Shown in pieces: positions 11,915 through 24,500 of a stretch of DNA of 64,000 nucleotides. Below the pieces are notes generated by a model, which searched no databases, was not told the DNA's origin, and worked only from the letters and a program-made list of their open reading frames with translations. Location: positions 8,819,057 through 8,883,056 of the forward strand of contig NC_058143.1 of NCBI RefSeq assembly GCF_011075055.1. The letters run 5' to 3'. The position numbers were made by a program, and so were the translations under genes. Source of the stretch: Mangifera indica (lineage: Eukaryota > Streptophyta > Magnoliopsida > Sapindales > Anacardiaceae). Positions within the stretch are counted from its first letter, which is position 1. Every line of letters begins with the position of its first letter.

Positions 11915-12580
11915 TGTAACACCTACATATATGTCTCAAGGACAAAATAGTCTTTTTGCATAAGTATGGTTGAAGTGTGAATGATTTAAAGTTAATTTCA
12001 TGTTAAAGTATGATTTTTGGGCGAGACACGGCTATGCCTAGAGAGGTCACATCTGTGTATCATTGTTACATTAGTTGGATAAGGTGATTTTCGTGTAAAA
12101 ATTGAATTGCACAATACATAGTCATGTGTGGTGAAGTACGTGATTGTGTATGATGTTATGTGGAATTAATTTTTATAAGACATGTTTGTTACATTTTAGG
12201 GGTTTTCATTCCTATACAAACGTACGAGTTTGACAAAAAATGAGAAATAAGGTTTGAGTTTGATATTCCAAATTTGTCGTGGCAGTTTTGATGAAGTATT
12301 CCAATGGTTCAAATGGTGGAAATCCTAGAGAGAAGGAGACTTATCTATCATTTTGAGTTCTTTGAGATAAATTTTCCAAGTAAGTATGAGCTCTCCTACC
12401 TTTCTCTTGGAATTGTAGTATGATTTATAGGGAATAAAAAGTATTCTCCTTTGTTAAAGATTGTGTGTATTACTATGTTATAAGGGATTGAGTCCTATTT
12501 ATGCCATGAACATTGATGAGGCAAAGCTTTTATTAGAATGTGATTATGCCTTTTCTTAATTTCCTATTGTGACTTGTTAT
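11915..12580 (+). mobile_element. gypsy LTR 5' fragment (plus orientation)
   Basis: It starts TGTAACACCTACATATATG, like the gypsy-2 LTR start at 57,516 (TGTAGCACCCACAAGTATA). It then has the same kind of ACGATTGTGTATG-type half-palindromes and a CCAAGTAAGTATGAGC segment near 12,378, comparable to the LTRs at 38.2 and 57.5 kb. It fades near 12,580. It lies head to head against the older minus-strand LTR, so it is probably a separate insertion. Confidence 0.45.
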
Positions 12581-12604
12581 AATGACCATCTATGAAAAAT
12601 CTCA

Positions 12605-13150
12605 AACAGCTAATAATCCCAAAGGGAGGTTAATAGGATTATTTAAAAAGTTAAACCAAATTAATTATTTAAATAACATTGTAATCAAACGAAATCACAT
12701 AACTAATTCAAACAATTAAGTACAAACTATACTCAACAATTTATCAAACACACAACATAAATATAAGACATAAAATAAAGAGGCTAGGGAAAAAAAAATA
12801 CTCAAGAATTTATAGTGGTTAAGAGCTTTTTCTTTCGAGCCTTTTACATCCACTTCAAGCAACCTACTTGAAATTCCACTTGTAATGATAACATCTCTGT
12901 ACAATAGTTCTTCAGGATTTTACCCACATACACTAGTTATTTGAGATTGTTCTCGCCATAATAGTTTATTTAGGATTTTATCCAATTGTGTTTAAATGCA
13001 GAAGAATTTTGTTGTTAATGCCTCTACAAAGGTTGATATAAAGAATGAGTGCAAGACTTCTCTCAGTATTATGAGTTATGAGATTAGAGAGAGATTTAGA
13101 GAAGAAGAGAGTATTAAATTTTACATGAATGATCTCTAAAGTATACATCA
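12605..13150. repeat. dispersed repeat, copy 1 of 2
   Basis: Shares an ordered set of segments with 13,340-13,800. These are an AGGGAGGTTAATAGGATTATTTAAAAAG head, an AGAGCTTTTTCTTTCGAGCCTT segment with a TCCACTTC..CAAG hairpin-like part, an AGGATTTTACCCAC box and a TTGAGATTGTTCTCGCCATAAT block. No coding is visible. Its family is not assigned. Confidence 0.5.
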
Positions 13151-13339
13151 TATGTTTACTTTTCTAATCCCTAAACCCTATATTTTGTGTTATTTGTCAT
13201 TTTGTTTGTCTTGATTATTTGCATCAACTCTTGACATTCTCATAAAGTGCATTAAAAATAGCTAATATTCATTAAGTTGTGTAAATTGATTTAATCTCTT
13301 AATTTGGTATATGTTAAACACTCTTGTAATGACTAATAT

Positions 13340-14010
13340 AAACTTAGAGGGTGGGTGAATAGGTTCTTAAAAATAAATTAAATGATACATTGTGACAAAT
13401 TCTAGAACAACCTTTACAAATCACCTAACGGAAATACCAATAATAAATTCAACAATAATAAACTTTAAAGCATGAATAAACAATAGCAATAACAAGACAA
13501 ACAACAAGATGAAATAAATAATAATAGTAACAATAAATGTTAATATTAACTACAACAATAAATATCAATAATCACAGGTAATATTTAAGGAGATAAAGTT
13601 GTATAAATGCTCATTTAGAGTGTTTTAGAGCTTTTTTTTACAAGCCTTATATGTCCACTTCTTCAAGTAAACTACCTTGGAGTTTTACTATCTCTTAAAG
13701 AATTTTTTACAGGTAGTATATCCAGGATTTTGCCCACTATACTAGTTGATACGAGATTACACCCATAATATTTTATTACACCCATAATATTTGATTACAA
13801 CATATGAAGAAGTTTAAATGAACAAACTCTCAAAGAATAAAATTTTGAAGCTCACGGAGAGTTATAGAGAAATCAAGGTGATAGTATTTTTAGTCTTTCT
13901 TTTTGGCTTCTTTTGATTTTTCTTCTCTCTTTTTCTCATCACTCTGCTCTTCAATTTGAACCAAATTTATAGAGATACTTGATTCCCATTGGGTTGAGTT
14001 TCCATCAATA
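13340..14010. repeat. dispersed repeat, copy 2 of 2
   Basis: Second diverged copy in the same orientation: GAGGGTGGGTGAATAGGTTC at 13,349, then AGAGC(T)n ACAAGCCTTATATGTCCACTTC at about 13,628-13,662, and AGGATTTTGCCCACTATACTAG near 13,723. It includes a local duplication ACACCCATAATATTTTATT / ACACCCATAATATTTGATT at about 13,765-13,797. It resembles a widespread plant intergenic repeat, but I cannot name it. Confidence 0.5.
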
Positions 14011-14296
14011 GCTTTCTAAAAAAATTCGACGAAAAAAAAGGACCTCAATTAGAGTTCAACAAATAGGTTTAAATGCTTCAACGGATAACCTTCAGTACAG
14101 GTGGCAAAATCGTACCATGGGCAACTTGCTTTATTTCTCCATTTGAAAAATAATCTAGAAGCTTAAACGGGCATATGTCGGGTTGCGCACGGTTGAAGTG
14201 CATGTTTAATTTTAAGAATGGCACGACTAGAAATCTTTGAAAAAACTGCACGGGAGCGACAAACTTTACACACGTCTCATTTATATTGGATTCTGC

Positions 14297-14690
14297 GTCA
14301 CAGTTGGGATAATTTTTAGAATGGGCCGATTGGGACAATAAATTTTTTGACATGTGGCAGTAATGGATTGTACAAATCGACAATAATTCATATGAAAATG
14401 TCATAGTTGGGATAATTTTCAGAATAGTTCGATTGGAACAATTAATATTTTGACACATGATGATGACACATTGGATAAGTCTGTCAACAATTCAGAAGAA
14501 AATGTCACGGTTGGGATGGTTTTCAAATGTCCCAGCTGAAACATTTAATGGAATTAGAAGAAAAAAACTTTCTTGGACATATGACGACAAACAATTTGTT
14601 AGAGATGACATTTGGCAAGAAAATATGAGAAAAGAGGTAATGGGTGGGACAATTTTCAAATGTCCCCCCTAGGACATTTAATGCTTATGG
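14297..14690. repeat. ~104 bp tandem repeat array
   Basis: Units begin with GTCA(C/T)(A/G)GTTGGGATAATTTT-like sequence at 14,297, 14,400 and 14,504, a spacing of 103 and 104. A weaker fourth copy (GGGTGGGACAATTTTC) lies near 14,643. Copies 3 and 4 both contain TTTTCAAATGTCCC and (G/A)ACATTTAATG. The two overlapping ORFs on opposite strands here are artefacts of the repeat. Confidence 0.7.
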
Positions 14691-16390
14691 CTAAAATAAA
14701 TAAATTTAGTTGATTTGGGTCAACTAAATTAATATTTAAAAACATGGTTGGACTATATCATTTTATTTTCAAAATGTTGAACGATTGAAGTATGGTTTGA
14801 TCACAGTTTGGTCATAGGTAGGTAAGACTAATTTTCACCAATATTTTTTTGATCCATATTTATTTGTAGATTTCACATTTTGTCCATCTTGTAATGCATT
14901 TCAACATTTTTTGGACATATTAGTAAATTAAACTTAGATTTTTATCATCATCAAAATATTAAGATTTAACAATATAAATTGTTTTTAAAAGCCTAATTCA
15001 CTCTTTGAGGCCATTCAATCCTTTAGATAGATGCCTTACTTATTATTGGACATAAATGTTTAGAATTAATATATTATGGGCCAAATAGTCATAATGCAAT
15101 TGTTTAAAGTTTATAATGTTATTATTAGAAGATGAATTAGAGTTTGAGTACACAAAGAATAAATCACCTAAGGGTACAAATGGTGAATTTAGATCTCTAA
15201 TAATATTCCTTAAAATTTAAGAATAATAAGGACATTAATACGTCTAATTAAAATATATAAAAGAACTAGGGAAGAGTGTAATTAAACTAACCCATGGAAT
15301 GCACTATATAAACAAGAGGTGTATTAGGGTTATGAAACTAACACATGAGCATTGAAGGGCATAAATATCATTTCATGCATGGTGCATGAATTGCATAAGT
15401 TAAGGGAGGATGTACGATTGTATGTAATGGAGATGTATGCTCGTACACCCGATGATTTATGAACAATAGCAATTATGCCGTAACGTATGCTTGTGAAAAA
15501 GGTAATATAAGGTTGTATATAGTGTTTAAATTTTGGATAAAAATGTTTTCAGTGATAGTGGATAATAGTTTTCCTCACAAAACCAATGGTATGTCGATGC
15601 ATGAGGATTGCACGATTGTACCTGATGTTATTTTGGAAAAACAAAAGGATCAGATGCATTATTTGATCATTATGTGTGTTTTCATATTCCAAAGCAAAGA
15701 GAGAACTAAGAAAGGATTTTGGGGAACTCTAAGAGTATTGGAAAGAGTCAATTGGATCATTGGAAAGCTAAAGTAAACCGTGTGAAGTCAGTATCAACGC
15801 TGGAATCCAATTAAGTATGGTGATTATTTAAATTTTTCCCATTTAGAAGTGATAAAGCATGAACTAGGGTTTCTAAGGTTAAATTATCATATTTTGAATA
15901 AAAGTTTTAAAATATGGTGATTGTAAGTATGGGAAATGTGATTTACTCTATCCTTGAACACAAAAAATAGTACACTTTTGTTTTTTTCCTAAGTGTAACA
16001 TTTTATTAGATCAAATCTTGTTTTACATATTTTCAATTAGTAATAGTTATTGTATGGCATTCCAAATGCCATCTTTTGTACTATTAGAGTGGGAATTTTT
16101 GTATAGCGTAGACAAATTGATCAAGCTTATCTATGTACTTGTAATGTTATATAATGTTAAAGAATTATTGGATTCTTCTCTTGAATCCTATTATAGTAAA
16201 AATTTTGATGAATTTTAAAAAGAGATGGAGTTAATTTGTCTAGCTCTTATTGTAGAGATCTTGAGTTGCCTTAATTGGTTGTTTCCAAATTCTCCTATTG
16301 AAAGACTCGCTGTTTTTTTGTTCATATACTTAAAAAAAAAAAAAGAACACGCGTAGATGCATGGTGGTAACCGGGGAGCATAAAAACTTG
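14691..16390. other. noncoding stretch with probable degraded LTR sequence
   Basis: No real gene is supported. About 15,330-15,860 has the vocabulary of the gypsy LTRs in the window (TGTACGATTGTATGTAATGG, GCACGATTGTACC, GCTGGAATCCAATTAAGTATG), so I read it as an old plus-strand LTR fragment. The 105-codon ORF at 15,459-15,776 falls inside that LTR-like part and has no recognisable domain. Confidence 0.4.
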
Positions 16391-17150
16391 AGTGGCCTTT
16401 ATGTTGTCCCGCAGTCACATGGGATTTGTTAACGTATTTGAGCAGAGAGGACACAGCGGACAGATGGCTACAACGATTGAATGGGGTGGTGCCACGTGGT
16501 TGTGTTGCACCACTGAAGTTGGCAAGGGAACTAACCCACATGCTTTTTGGCAAAATGCTTCTCAATGTCATACCGCTTTTCTACTACTTACAACTCTCAA
16601 CCTCACGCGCTCATTACCCACTCTTCTCTACGCTCCCTTGCGACATGGTCTTTTTTTTGGTTTATCCGGGCTAGATAATTTCTTGAACAGTATATTGTAA
16701 TAAAAATGTTAGTGACATAATATAAGTGAAAGTTCTTCCAAAGCCGTTGTGAGTGGAATATTTAGTAGAACTAGACAATGGCACGTGCACACATTACGAA
16801 CCTGAGATCGTCTTCCCAGATATTATTATAATAATAATAATAATAACAATTTTAGACTTTAGTATTCTTTATCTTATTTTATTTATTATTTTTTAGTATG
16901 TAATATGATTAAAGGGAAATTTAGTGTTTATAGGTTTTTTATATGTAGAAAATTGTGGGTTTTCCTTGAATAATAAAATAAGTAAATTTTTTTGTCTTAT
17001 AATTTTTAATAAGATAAAAATAATGTATTTATTACTTTCTGAAGTCTGTCCGGAGGAGAAAATTTCTATTAATCCCTTCAAAATGGGCCGTGATGGCCTT
17101 ATTTGCCTCTTTCAGTGTTGCGTTGTTTCAATACGATATCGCGTGTAACT
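16391..17150 (+). promoter_or_regulatory. promoter region of the lysine-rich gene
   Basis: Two G-box cores (CACGTG) lie at 16493-16498, inside GCCACGTGGT, and at 16792-16797, inside GCACGTGCAC. An (ATA)n run sits at about 16,826-16,847 and a site-II type TGGGCC at 17084-17089. G-boxes bind bZIP/bHLH factors, and TGGGCC elements are common near starts of plant housekeeping genes. The GC-richer stretch 16,390-16,650 has overlapping ORFs in several frames, none convincing. It could be the leader of another, lost gene. Confidence 0.4.
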
Positions 17151-18539
17151 TCCGAACATTAGAAAGAAAGCCACTCTCTTTTCTTTTTCTCTTGGCTTCT
17201 CTTCTTTCTTCATTTTTCTGTTGAAACATAAACTCAAGCGCAAAGAAAGCAAAGCAAAGACAATCTCTCAATAATTTTACCACAACTATAACGCACAATC
17301 TCTCACTTTCTTCTTCAATTAAGAGAGATCTTGTCCTTCTACAATGCCCTTTTTGTAGCGGACAAGGTAATCTCACTTTCTATTATTTTCAACTCTTTTT
17401 TCTCACTTAAGTTTCCTTCTAATTTCTTTGACCATTTTACGCTTTCAAATGCTACTTTTTTTTTTTTTTTTGAGCTGTTGATTTAGCCCATTTAGTCTTA
17501 GGTTATGAAAAAAGGGTTTATCCTTTGAATTTTTTTGTCAAGAGTCTTTAAACCTTCCCCTTTTTTTGATTATTTTTTAATTTTTCCACTTGTTTTCGGA
17601 CTTGAATTTGATTCATTTTTTTTAAATTTGGTGCTGGATATGTTCTTAGCAAGTTGTTGTTGCTGGATGTTCTAGGGTTTCATTGGATCACAATCAGGAC
17701 CTCTTCAGTTGAGCTAAATTTCGGACTGATTAGGGTTTGGGCGTTGTGGATATTGTGTTTAGGATCAGATAAAATGGAGATGGGTTGGGCTTTTTGGAGA
17801 AATTGGAGTTGTGCATTTGACTGTTGCGGAATTGAGTTTCTGAACTCTTAAGATGCCTAGAATCATGGTGATTGAGCAGTGTTGGTTTGGTCACGGAAGA
17901 AGATTGCACATATAGAATTGCTGTGTAGACGCAATTAAGAATTGGGAGAGTTTTAGCTGTCAATTCAAGGAACAGAGTACCTGGATTTTGATTGTGTGCT
18001 GATCTTTATTAGGGGATGATTTTGGTGTTAAGTATTGATTATTGGGAGGAGGTGATGCTTCTTTATTGGCCCAGAAGGCAACATAGAAGATTAGATTGTA
18101 GTGGACTCTTTTTGTTTCTCAAGAAACCATTTGGATTAACATAGTTGGGGCAGATTTATAGACCAAAGAGCAAAATTTGAGCTATTGTTGTAGCTGTGTG
18201 TTCTGGTGGTGTAGTTGATACTTGATAGTAAACTTGATTAAGTCACTTCAGCCGTTGGCGTTTACTTTTTCAATTATATATCAGTAAAATCTACATGTTT
18301 TGTGTATAAATTTGGAGTGGAGGAGGACGAAGGTTGGTTAGATTTGATATCTGTAGTTGTGGGAGTGTGCTTTGGAAACTCATGGAGGAATATTGATGCT
18401 GGAAATGATTGCAGGGACATGGTGCATGGACAGGAGCATAGTTACTGGTCTGTTCCTTTGGAACCGTGCTATTGGAAAATAATTCAGGCATTTTTGTTTG
18501 TGGAAGGCATTTTTGTTCTATATTCTGGGATTCTGTGCA
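17151..18539 (+). other. 5' UTR and probable leader intron of the lysine-rich gene
   Basis: A TC-rich leader (about 17,160-17,366, many TCTTTCTT words) ends at a good donor GACAAG|GTAATC after 17366, followed by T-rich intron-like sequence. Candidate acceptors before the ATG at 18540 include GATTGCAG at 18414 and AATTCAG at 18488. I infer a spliced leader; which acceptor is used cannot be settled here. Short ORFs at 17,654-17,851 and 18,302-18,577 lie in the putative intron or overlap the start codon out of frame and are probably not made. Confidence 0.5.
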
Positions 18540-21500
18540 ATGTCTCGTTGCTTTCCGTTCCCACCACCAGGATATGAAAAGAAGGCTAGGTCTGCTGATT
18601 CAGACTTACTAAAAAAGGTTAATTCACTTTTTTCACATTTAATGCAATGAAAATTTATTACTAGTATGACAATCAATTTGGTCTAAAAGATGAAGCAAGT
18701 TCTTTTTGCATTGGAGTTGAGTGGCTTGATTAGGTATTACTTTACAATTGGTATGGCAATCAATTTGGTCATAGAAATGATTTAATTATCCTTTTGATTG
18801 GATTGAGAGTGACTTATAAGGTATTCCGTCTTAAAGTTTCTGTTACCTTTCAAATGCTGAATTATCATTAGATATCTTTAGGCATCTGAATGCTATATAT
18901 GAATTTCCACTATTTGCTGATCAAGCAATTTGACAGTTTTTAAATCAGTTAATTGGTTCTGTTGATGCGGATCTTGTGCATGTATTAATTAAGTTCAAGG
19001 TGGGTTAAGACTTAGAACTCACCTTGAACTTAATTGATACATGCACAAGATCCCCATCATCTTTGTTCAAATTCTTTTGTACTTGATTTTCTACTCTATG
19101 GGTAAGAAGAGTTCAGCTGAAGCTTTTGTGCTATTTTAGTTATTGATTTGTTGAAAGGGGATTAATGTCTTGGTACCTGATTTAGTTGGGCAGAGTTAAA
19201 ACTCTCTTAATTGATTGATGACCTAATTAATTAAACCTCAACAAATGTTTAGCTGTGAACCTCTGGAGATCTGATATTTTATCTCATGATTAAATTTTAA
19301 AGTTACAATTATGTAATTTCCTGCATCATGCACTAGGAAATGCAGTATCAAAGGAATCTTTAACATGACAAGACGGCAAGTTATTATTGGTATCTTTCTG
19401 TTCATGAACGGTAAACAAGATTCTTGTGATATTTTCTCTTGAGATACATGTAATCTTCTTATTCCTTACTAAAAGTAAGTTTCTGTAGTTAGTGAATTGC
19501 CTGAAATCTGTGAAATTAAAAATCATGTGTGAATTTTTTTTCAAAGTTAACTAAGGACTTCACCTGGTTGGGCTTTACTTCATGAAATAGGCTACTTCTG
19601 CTTATGAACCGAGTTTTAATATCATCTAATTCTTAATTAGCATGCTAAAAGTTTCACTATTGGGATTCCTTGGACAATTTGGATGCATAATCAGTTGTAA
19701 AATGGGACAAAAATAAAAATTTAATTTAAATTTTTAAAATGGGATAATTTGGACCTGTTGCATTCAGAATCTTGGAATGGTTACATTTTCCCCTTGAAAC
19801 TAATGAATGTTGTTTTAGAAGATAGAGTAGAATGAGTTTTAAATATAGATTCCCTACATTAACAATCAAAGTTAGATGCTCTACAACAGAGGCTGGATCT
19901 TCCAGGGCTCTAAAAGAATGAGCTTATATCAGAACTTTTTGATTTTGTAATTTTTTTAAAAAGATCAGCAGTTAAATTTCTTAATGTAATTTTTGGAACT
20001 CTTTAGTTGAGTTACATTAAATTGGTGTAATGTCAAATATTGGAAATATCAACTTAGAATCTATGATAAAGAAATAAGAAAAAGTCCTTTAAGTATAAAG
20101 ATTGTGATATGAACCTTAGGAGAACCATTCCTTAAAAGCTAGCTATTGAGATGGGAGAGCCTAAGGCTCCCAAGTCCCATACCTTGCAGTTGGGATCATA
20201 ACATACTACCACGCTCTATAGCCTCAACGCCCACACTGGCTGGCTGTGTGCTAGCTCCCTGCTAGCCCTAAGCAAACATTGCAATGCCGACGTCATCACC
20301 CACGCTGCACGATTGCAACTGGGAGACATGATAATGACTCTGATACCAAATAATACGAACCTTAAGAGAACCACACTTCAAAAGCTAGCTATTGAGATGG
20401 AAGAGCCCAAGGCTCCCAAGTCCCATACCTTGCACTTGGGATCCTAACAGATTGCCTATTGTTTAGTTACTTCATTGGGTGGGGATGAAGATGAACTATG
20501 CTATTTCCCATCCAGCTGAAGTCCAAGTTAAAGATGGAAAAATTTTTTTGACTATTAAATGCATAAATATCTTGCGTGGATTTTATAGCTTGATTGGTTA
20601 TGAACAAAATTCATTTATATATGTTTCAATCCTTTAAATAATGGTGATATTGCTAAAGGCTTTCTTGCAAGGTTCTTGAGTCGCTTAGTATCTTCCTATT
20701 ATGGTGCCCTAATTTCAATCCTGTTTGGAGGTGAATGGCAATTGGAGTATTTAACTTTGAAAGGGAAAAGGATTTTTTCTTTCCATGGGTTAGGAAATGA
20801 GGAACTGTTGTAGTGCTAGGTAATTGCACAAATACACACCAGCTGTCCACAATTAAAAAAAAAAACTGTTCCTAGAACTGAGTAAGGCTCCAAAAGCCGT
20901 ACAACATGTGTGATGCAGCTCTCTCACTGTAAACAACTGAAACCCTTGAACATGATCTAAACAAAGAGCTGTCCATAGTAAGAGAAAACCTGCGCCTAGG
21001 ACCCAAAAACTATGCAACATGTGTGTTGCAGCACTCTCACTGTAAACAACTGAAATCCTTGCATATGTTCTGCTCAAAAAGTTTTTCCCAACCATGGGTA
21101 TCTAAGCATCCTTGTTATAAGTATCTCACTCAATTTAGTAGGATTATTTGGATGTTCATTTCATAAGCTGGCTCTGTGCTTGACCTTGTCTGTGGCATTT
21201 TTTCCTTTACTAATCTGTTTCCAAAACAATGTTGAGTAAGTGTCTCATTAGACATTTTAATTTTTGTATTGTGGTGGTTATGCCCTGTTAGTGTTAGTCT
21301 AGTCTTAAATTTATGAACAATCTAAGGGATTTGGGCTTAATTTTCTTTGAAAACAAATTAGCTGCAATGTATTCTGTAGTGGTACAGGTGCCAGCAAGTA
21401 TTATGTTCTTGACAAGCATTGCCAAGAACATAATACTTGTGTTAATTTTTATGTCATGGCTTGTTGGAATTGAGTTTGACTTTTGTTGTTTGTATGGTTG

Positions 21501-24500
21501 ATCATCATTATAGCTAGATTTTTTTAATTCAGTTTATAAAGCTTTGGCAGGTTCTCGCTGTTGTTTTTAAAATTTTTTATCTATACTGAGAACTTTACTA
21601 CTTGTTCATTGATTTTTAAATTGGATTCATCCCCACACCCAATAATCTGAGTCGCTAGGAACACCTATGGGGTATGATATTCCAACTAGGTTGCCTCAAG
21701 GAGAATTGACCCCTTTCTCTCTATTGGTTGAAACCAAGGCCTTTTCCATCTATCCCAACCCTTACACTTAGTATAAGCCTGTTCAATCGTAAGCTTGAAT
21801 TATATTTATTTTGTGTTGTTTATGCTTCCCATATTGAAGCATGCTTGCTTAACTCAGAAGATTATTCATGATGGTTGAAATTCATTGACGAATAGTTGCT
21901 CTTTTCATTCACTGGAGCTGTTACTATGATGTTGGACATTGTCATGGTATGATGAACTAAAACTCAGAAAGTCAAAAGTTTTGTAGAAAAGGGTAGGGTT
22001 GATGGGATTGATTATGCTGTTTAGACACATGACACACGCATGTATTCAATTTAGTTGATAATATTCTCCTTTTTAGTTTTGCACTTACTACCCTCCCCCT
22101 TTTTTTCTGGGAAATAGCATAACCTAGGTAGTTAATATCTTGTACAGGAATTTCTATTAATCATCCTCATCTGAAAGCCCGCCATTTCAGTTCATTGGTC
22201 TGCCCTTTGTTCATCATATTCAACATACAACAAAATAGGTGTTAGAGGAGGGCTCTAATTAGTGTTGCTAATAGTTGTTTTGATTGCTTCCCATATGGAG
22301 GATTCACCTGGACATGATACTTGTTTTCAAACTTTCCTATGTTGGAATCTGAGATCAGATTAGGAGCTCCTGTGCACAGTTTTGTGATTTTGGACTGTAA
22401 AGCCATTGATATTTAAACATGTTTTAGGCTAGAGATTCATATATGGTAAAATGTACTGTGAAGATAATTGAATATTGCATATTCAAATATGGTAAAATGT
22501 CCTGTTTATTGTCAGGTGGTAATTCCTAGCTATATTAAGGGTCGTTTTTATTTGGATTGTTTCCATGTACTTTGACTTCGTTTTTCTGTTTTAGCAAATT
22601 ATGATCATTGGAATTTGTTCAATTTTTAGGATATGTAGTTTGAGTTAAGTTTTTCATGGATGCCTTGAATTTCAATTGGATGGGGTCTGATTTTTCTTTT
22701 TTCTTCAATATATGACTTTCAAACCAATTTCTTGCTTTGTCATTCTTTTTGTGTGATCTTTAGATTAACCAGTCCGGAAAGCACAGTCAGGTAGTCATTT
22801 TGTTCTGATGCTATAGGAAATCTATTTAAATTTCAGCTTGATGTTAGATAAGTTTAAAATCACCATGTGTGATGCCACTTAGTTCATGTTTTCTGCTTGT
22901 GTTTTTAAATTGAGGTTATGTGCTTTGTATTCTGGGTTACAACTGGTTTCTACAATTGAAATCATGGTGAATATGTGTACTTAGAAGATTGTTCACGGTG
23001 GATGAAAATGTCTTTTCAATTAATTGACTTAATGCTTCTATGTTTTGAATAATGTGTTGGTTTAGTTTTGCCTTGTTTTCCTTTATGTATCTTATACAAT
23101 GTTAGGATCCCAACTTTAAGGTATGAGATTTGAATACCATATTGGAAAGTATGAACTTTTAGTATGGGATTTTTATGGTCTTAGACTCTCCAATCTCAAT
23201 ATCTAGCTTTTGAGATGTGGTTTTCCTAATATTCGTATCATTTAGTATCAGAGCAGAGTATGGTTGGGACGGGAATGAATTCGAGAATGAAAAAAATGGA
23301 GAAGGGCATGGCTAAGGTGAAGGATACATGCATTTACTGAAAACTTTCATGGAATAGTTGATGGAGGACAAGATGGTAGAACCTAAAATTTTAATTCCAA
23401 GAGGGGATGTTGGTGTGATTGAACCACTGGAGGAGTAAGAGACAATGATGAAGAGGGGATCCTCATCAGAACTTGGTGAACTGTAATGATCCTCAGAAGT
23501 TGGAAATGCCAATCTTTTATGGGGAAGATTCGGTTGGTTGTATAATGTGGAGCGATATTTCTACATGAATCAGGTGTTGGAATGGGAGAAAATTTAGACG
23601 ATAGCATTGTGTATGGAGGGCGCTGCCTTGGGTTGGTTCCAATGGATGGAGATGCATGAACCGGTGATGACTTGGGATGAGTTTAAGGAGGCAATTCTGG
23701 ACAAATTTGGATCAACACAAGATGGTGACTTGCAAGAACAATTGATGGCACTTCGTTAGACTGGAACCATGTGAGAATACCGAGGCAGGTTTGAGATTAT
23801 GATGTCGTTGTCGAAGGATGTTCCGACGTCCACCCTCAAAAGTGTGTTCATCAATGGCTTGGCACAGGAAATCAAAATAGAGGTGCCATATTTGGGGCCA
23901 GAAACGTTGAAGTAGATCGTCATCATGGTCCAATGCATAGTAGAAAGGCTAGAGAGGTTCGAACAATTGAAAGCCCAGTAGACTGGGAAAAATAAAGTGG
24001 GAGGCCTTGGATCCATGGGCAATTTCGGATCAAGAAATTAGGTGCCCAAGCCCCATTATGTTTACCCAAACCCAAAAAACAAAACTCATTCAAACCCATT
24101 GCCTTCATCGAATACTGGAGGGGCTTATGTTTCTAGTTCGCTAAGTAAGGCAAATTATGGTGGAATGGGAAGCCAAAGTGATCAATGACTGGCCAGTGAG
24201 AGTAGTCAAACGGGGTCGACGACAACCAATTTCCGTGGTAGCTTCCCCAATTCATTCCAGTGATGCAATAATAGTGGAAGGGCGTTGTTTGACAAAGAAT
24301 ATCAGGAGAAAATTGAAAAGGGTTTATGTTTCAATTGAGAAAACAAATATTCGAGGGGTCATCGGTGCAAGAATAAACAATTCAAAATTATGGTGGTAGA
24401 AGATGGGGAAGAGATGGATGGTGAAGAAGAGTTTTTAGAAGCACAAGAAGGAACAACGTTCGACATGAGAGAAGTGATTAAGGTGGAACTTCCATTGATT

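Noticed and set aside
15459..15776. 105-codon + ORF
   Set aside because: Lies in LTR-like sequence, no recognisable domain, no splice or neighbour support.
16215..16700. Overlapping ORFs on both strands (82-118 codons) upstream of the gene
   Set aside because: Several frames open at once in a GC-richer promoter-like stretch; no domain or conserved ending recognised.
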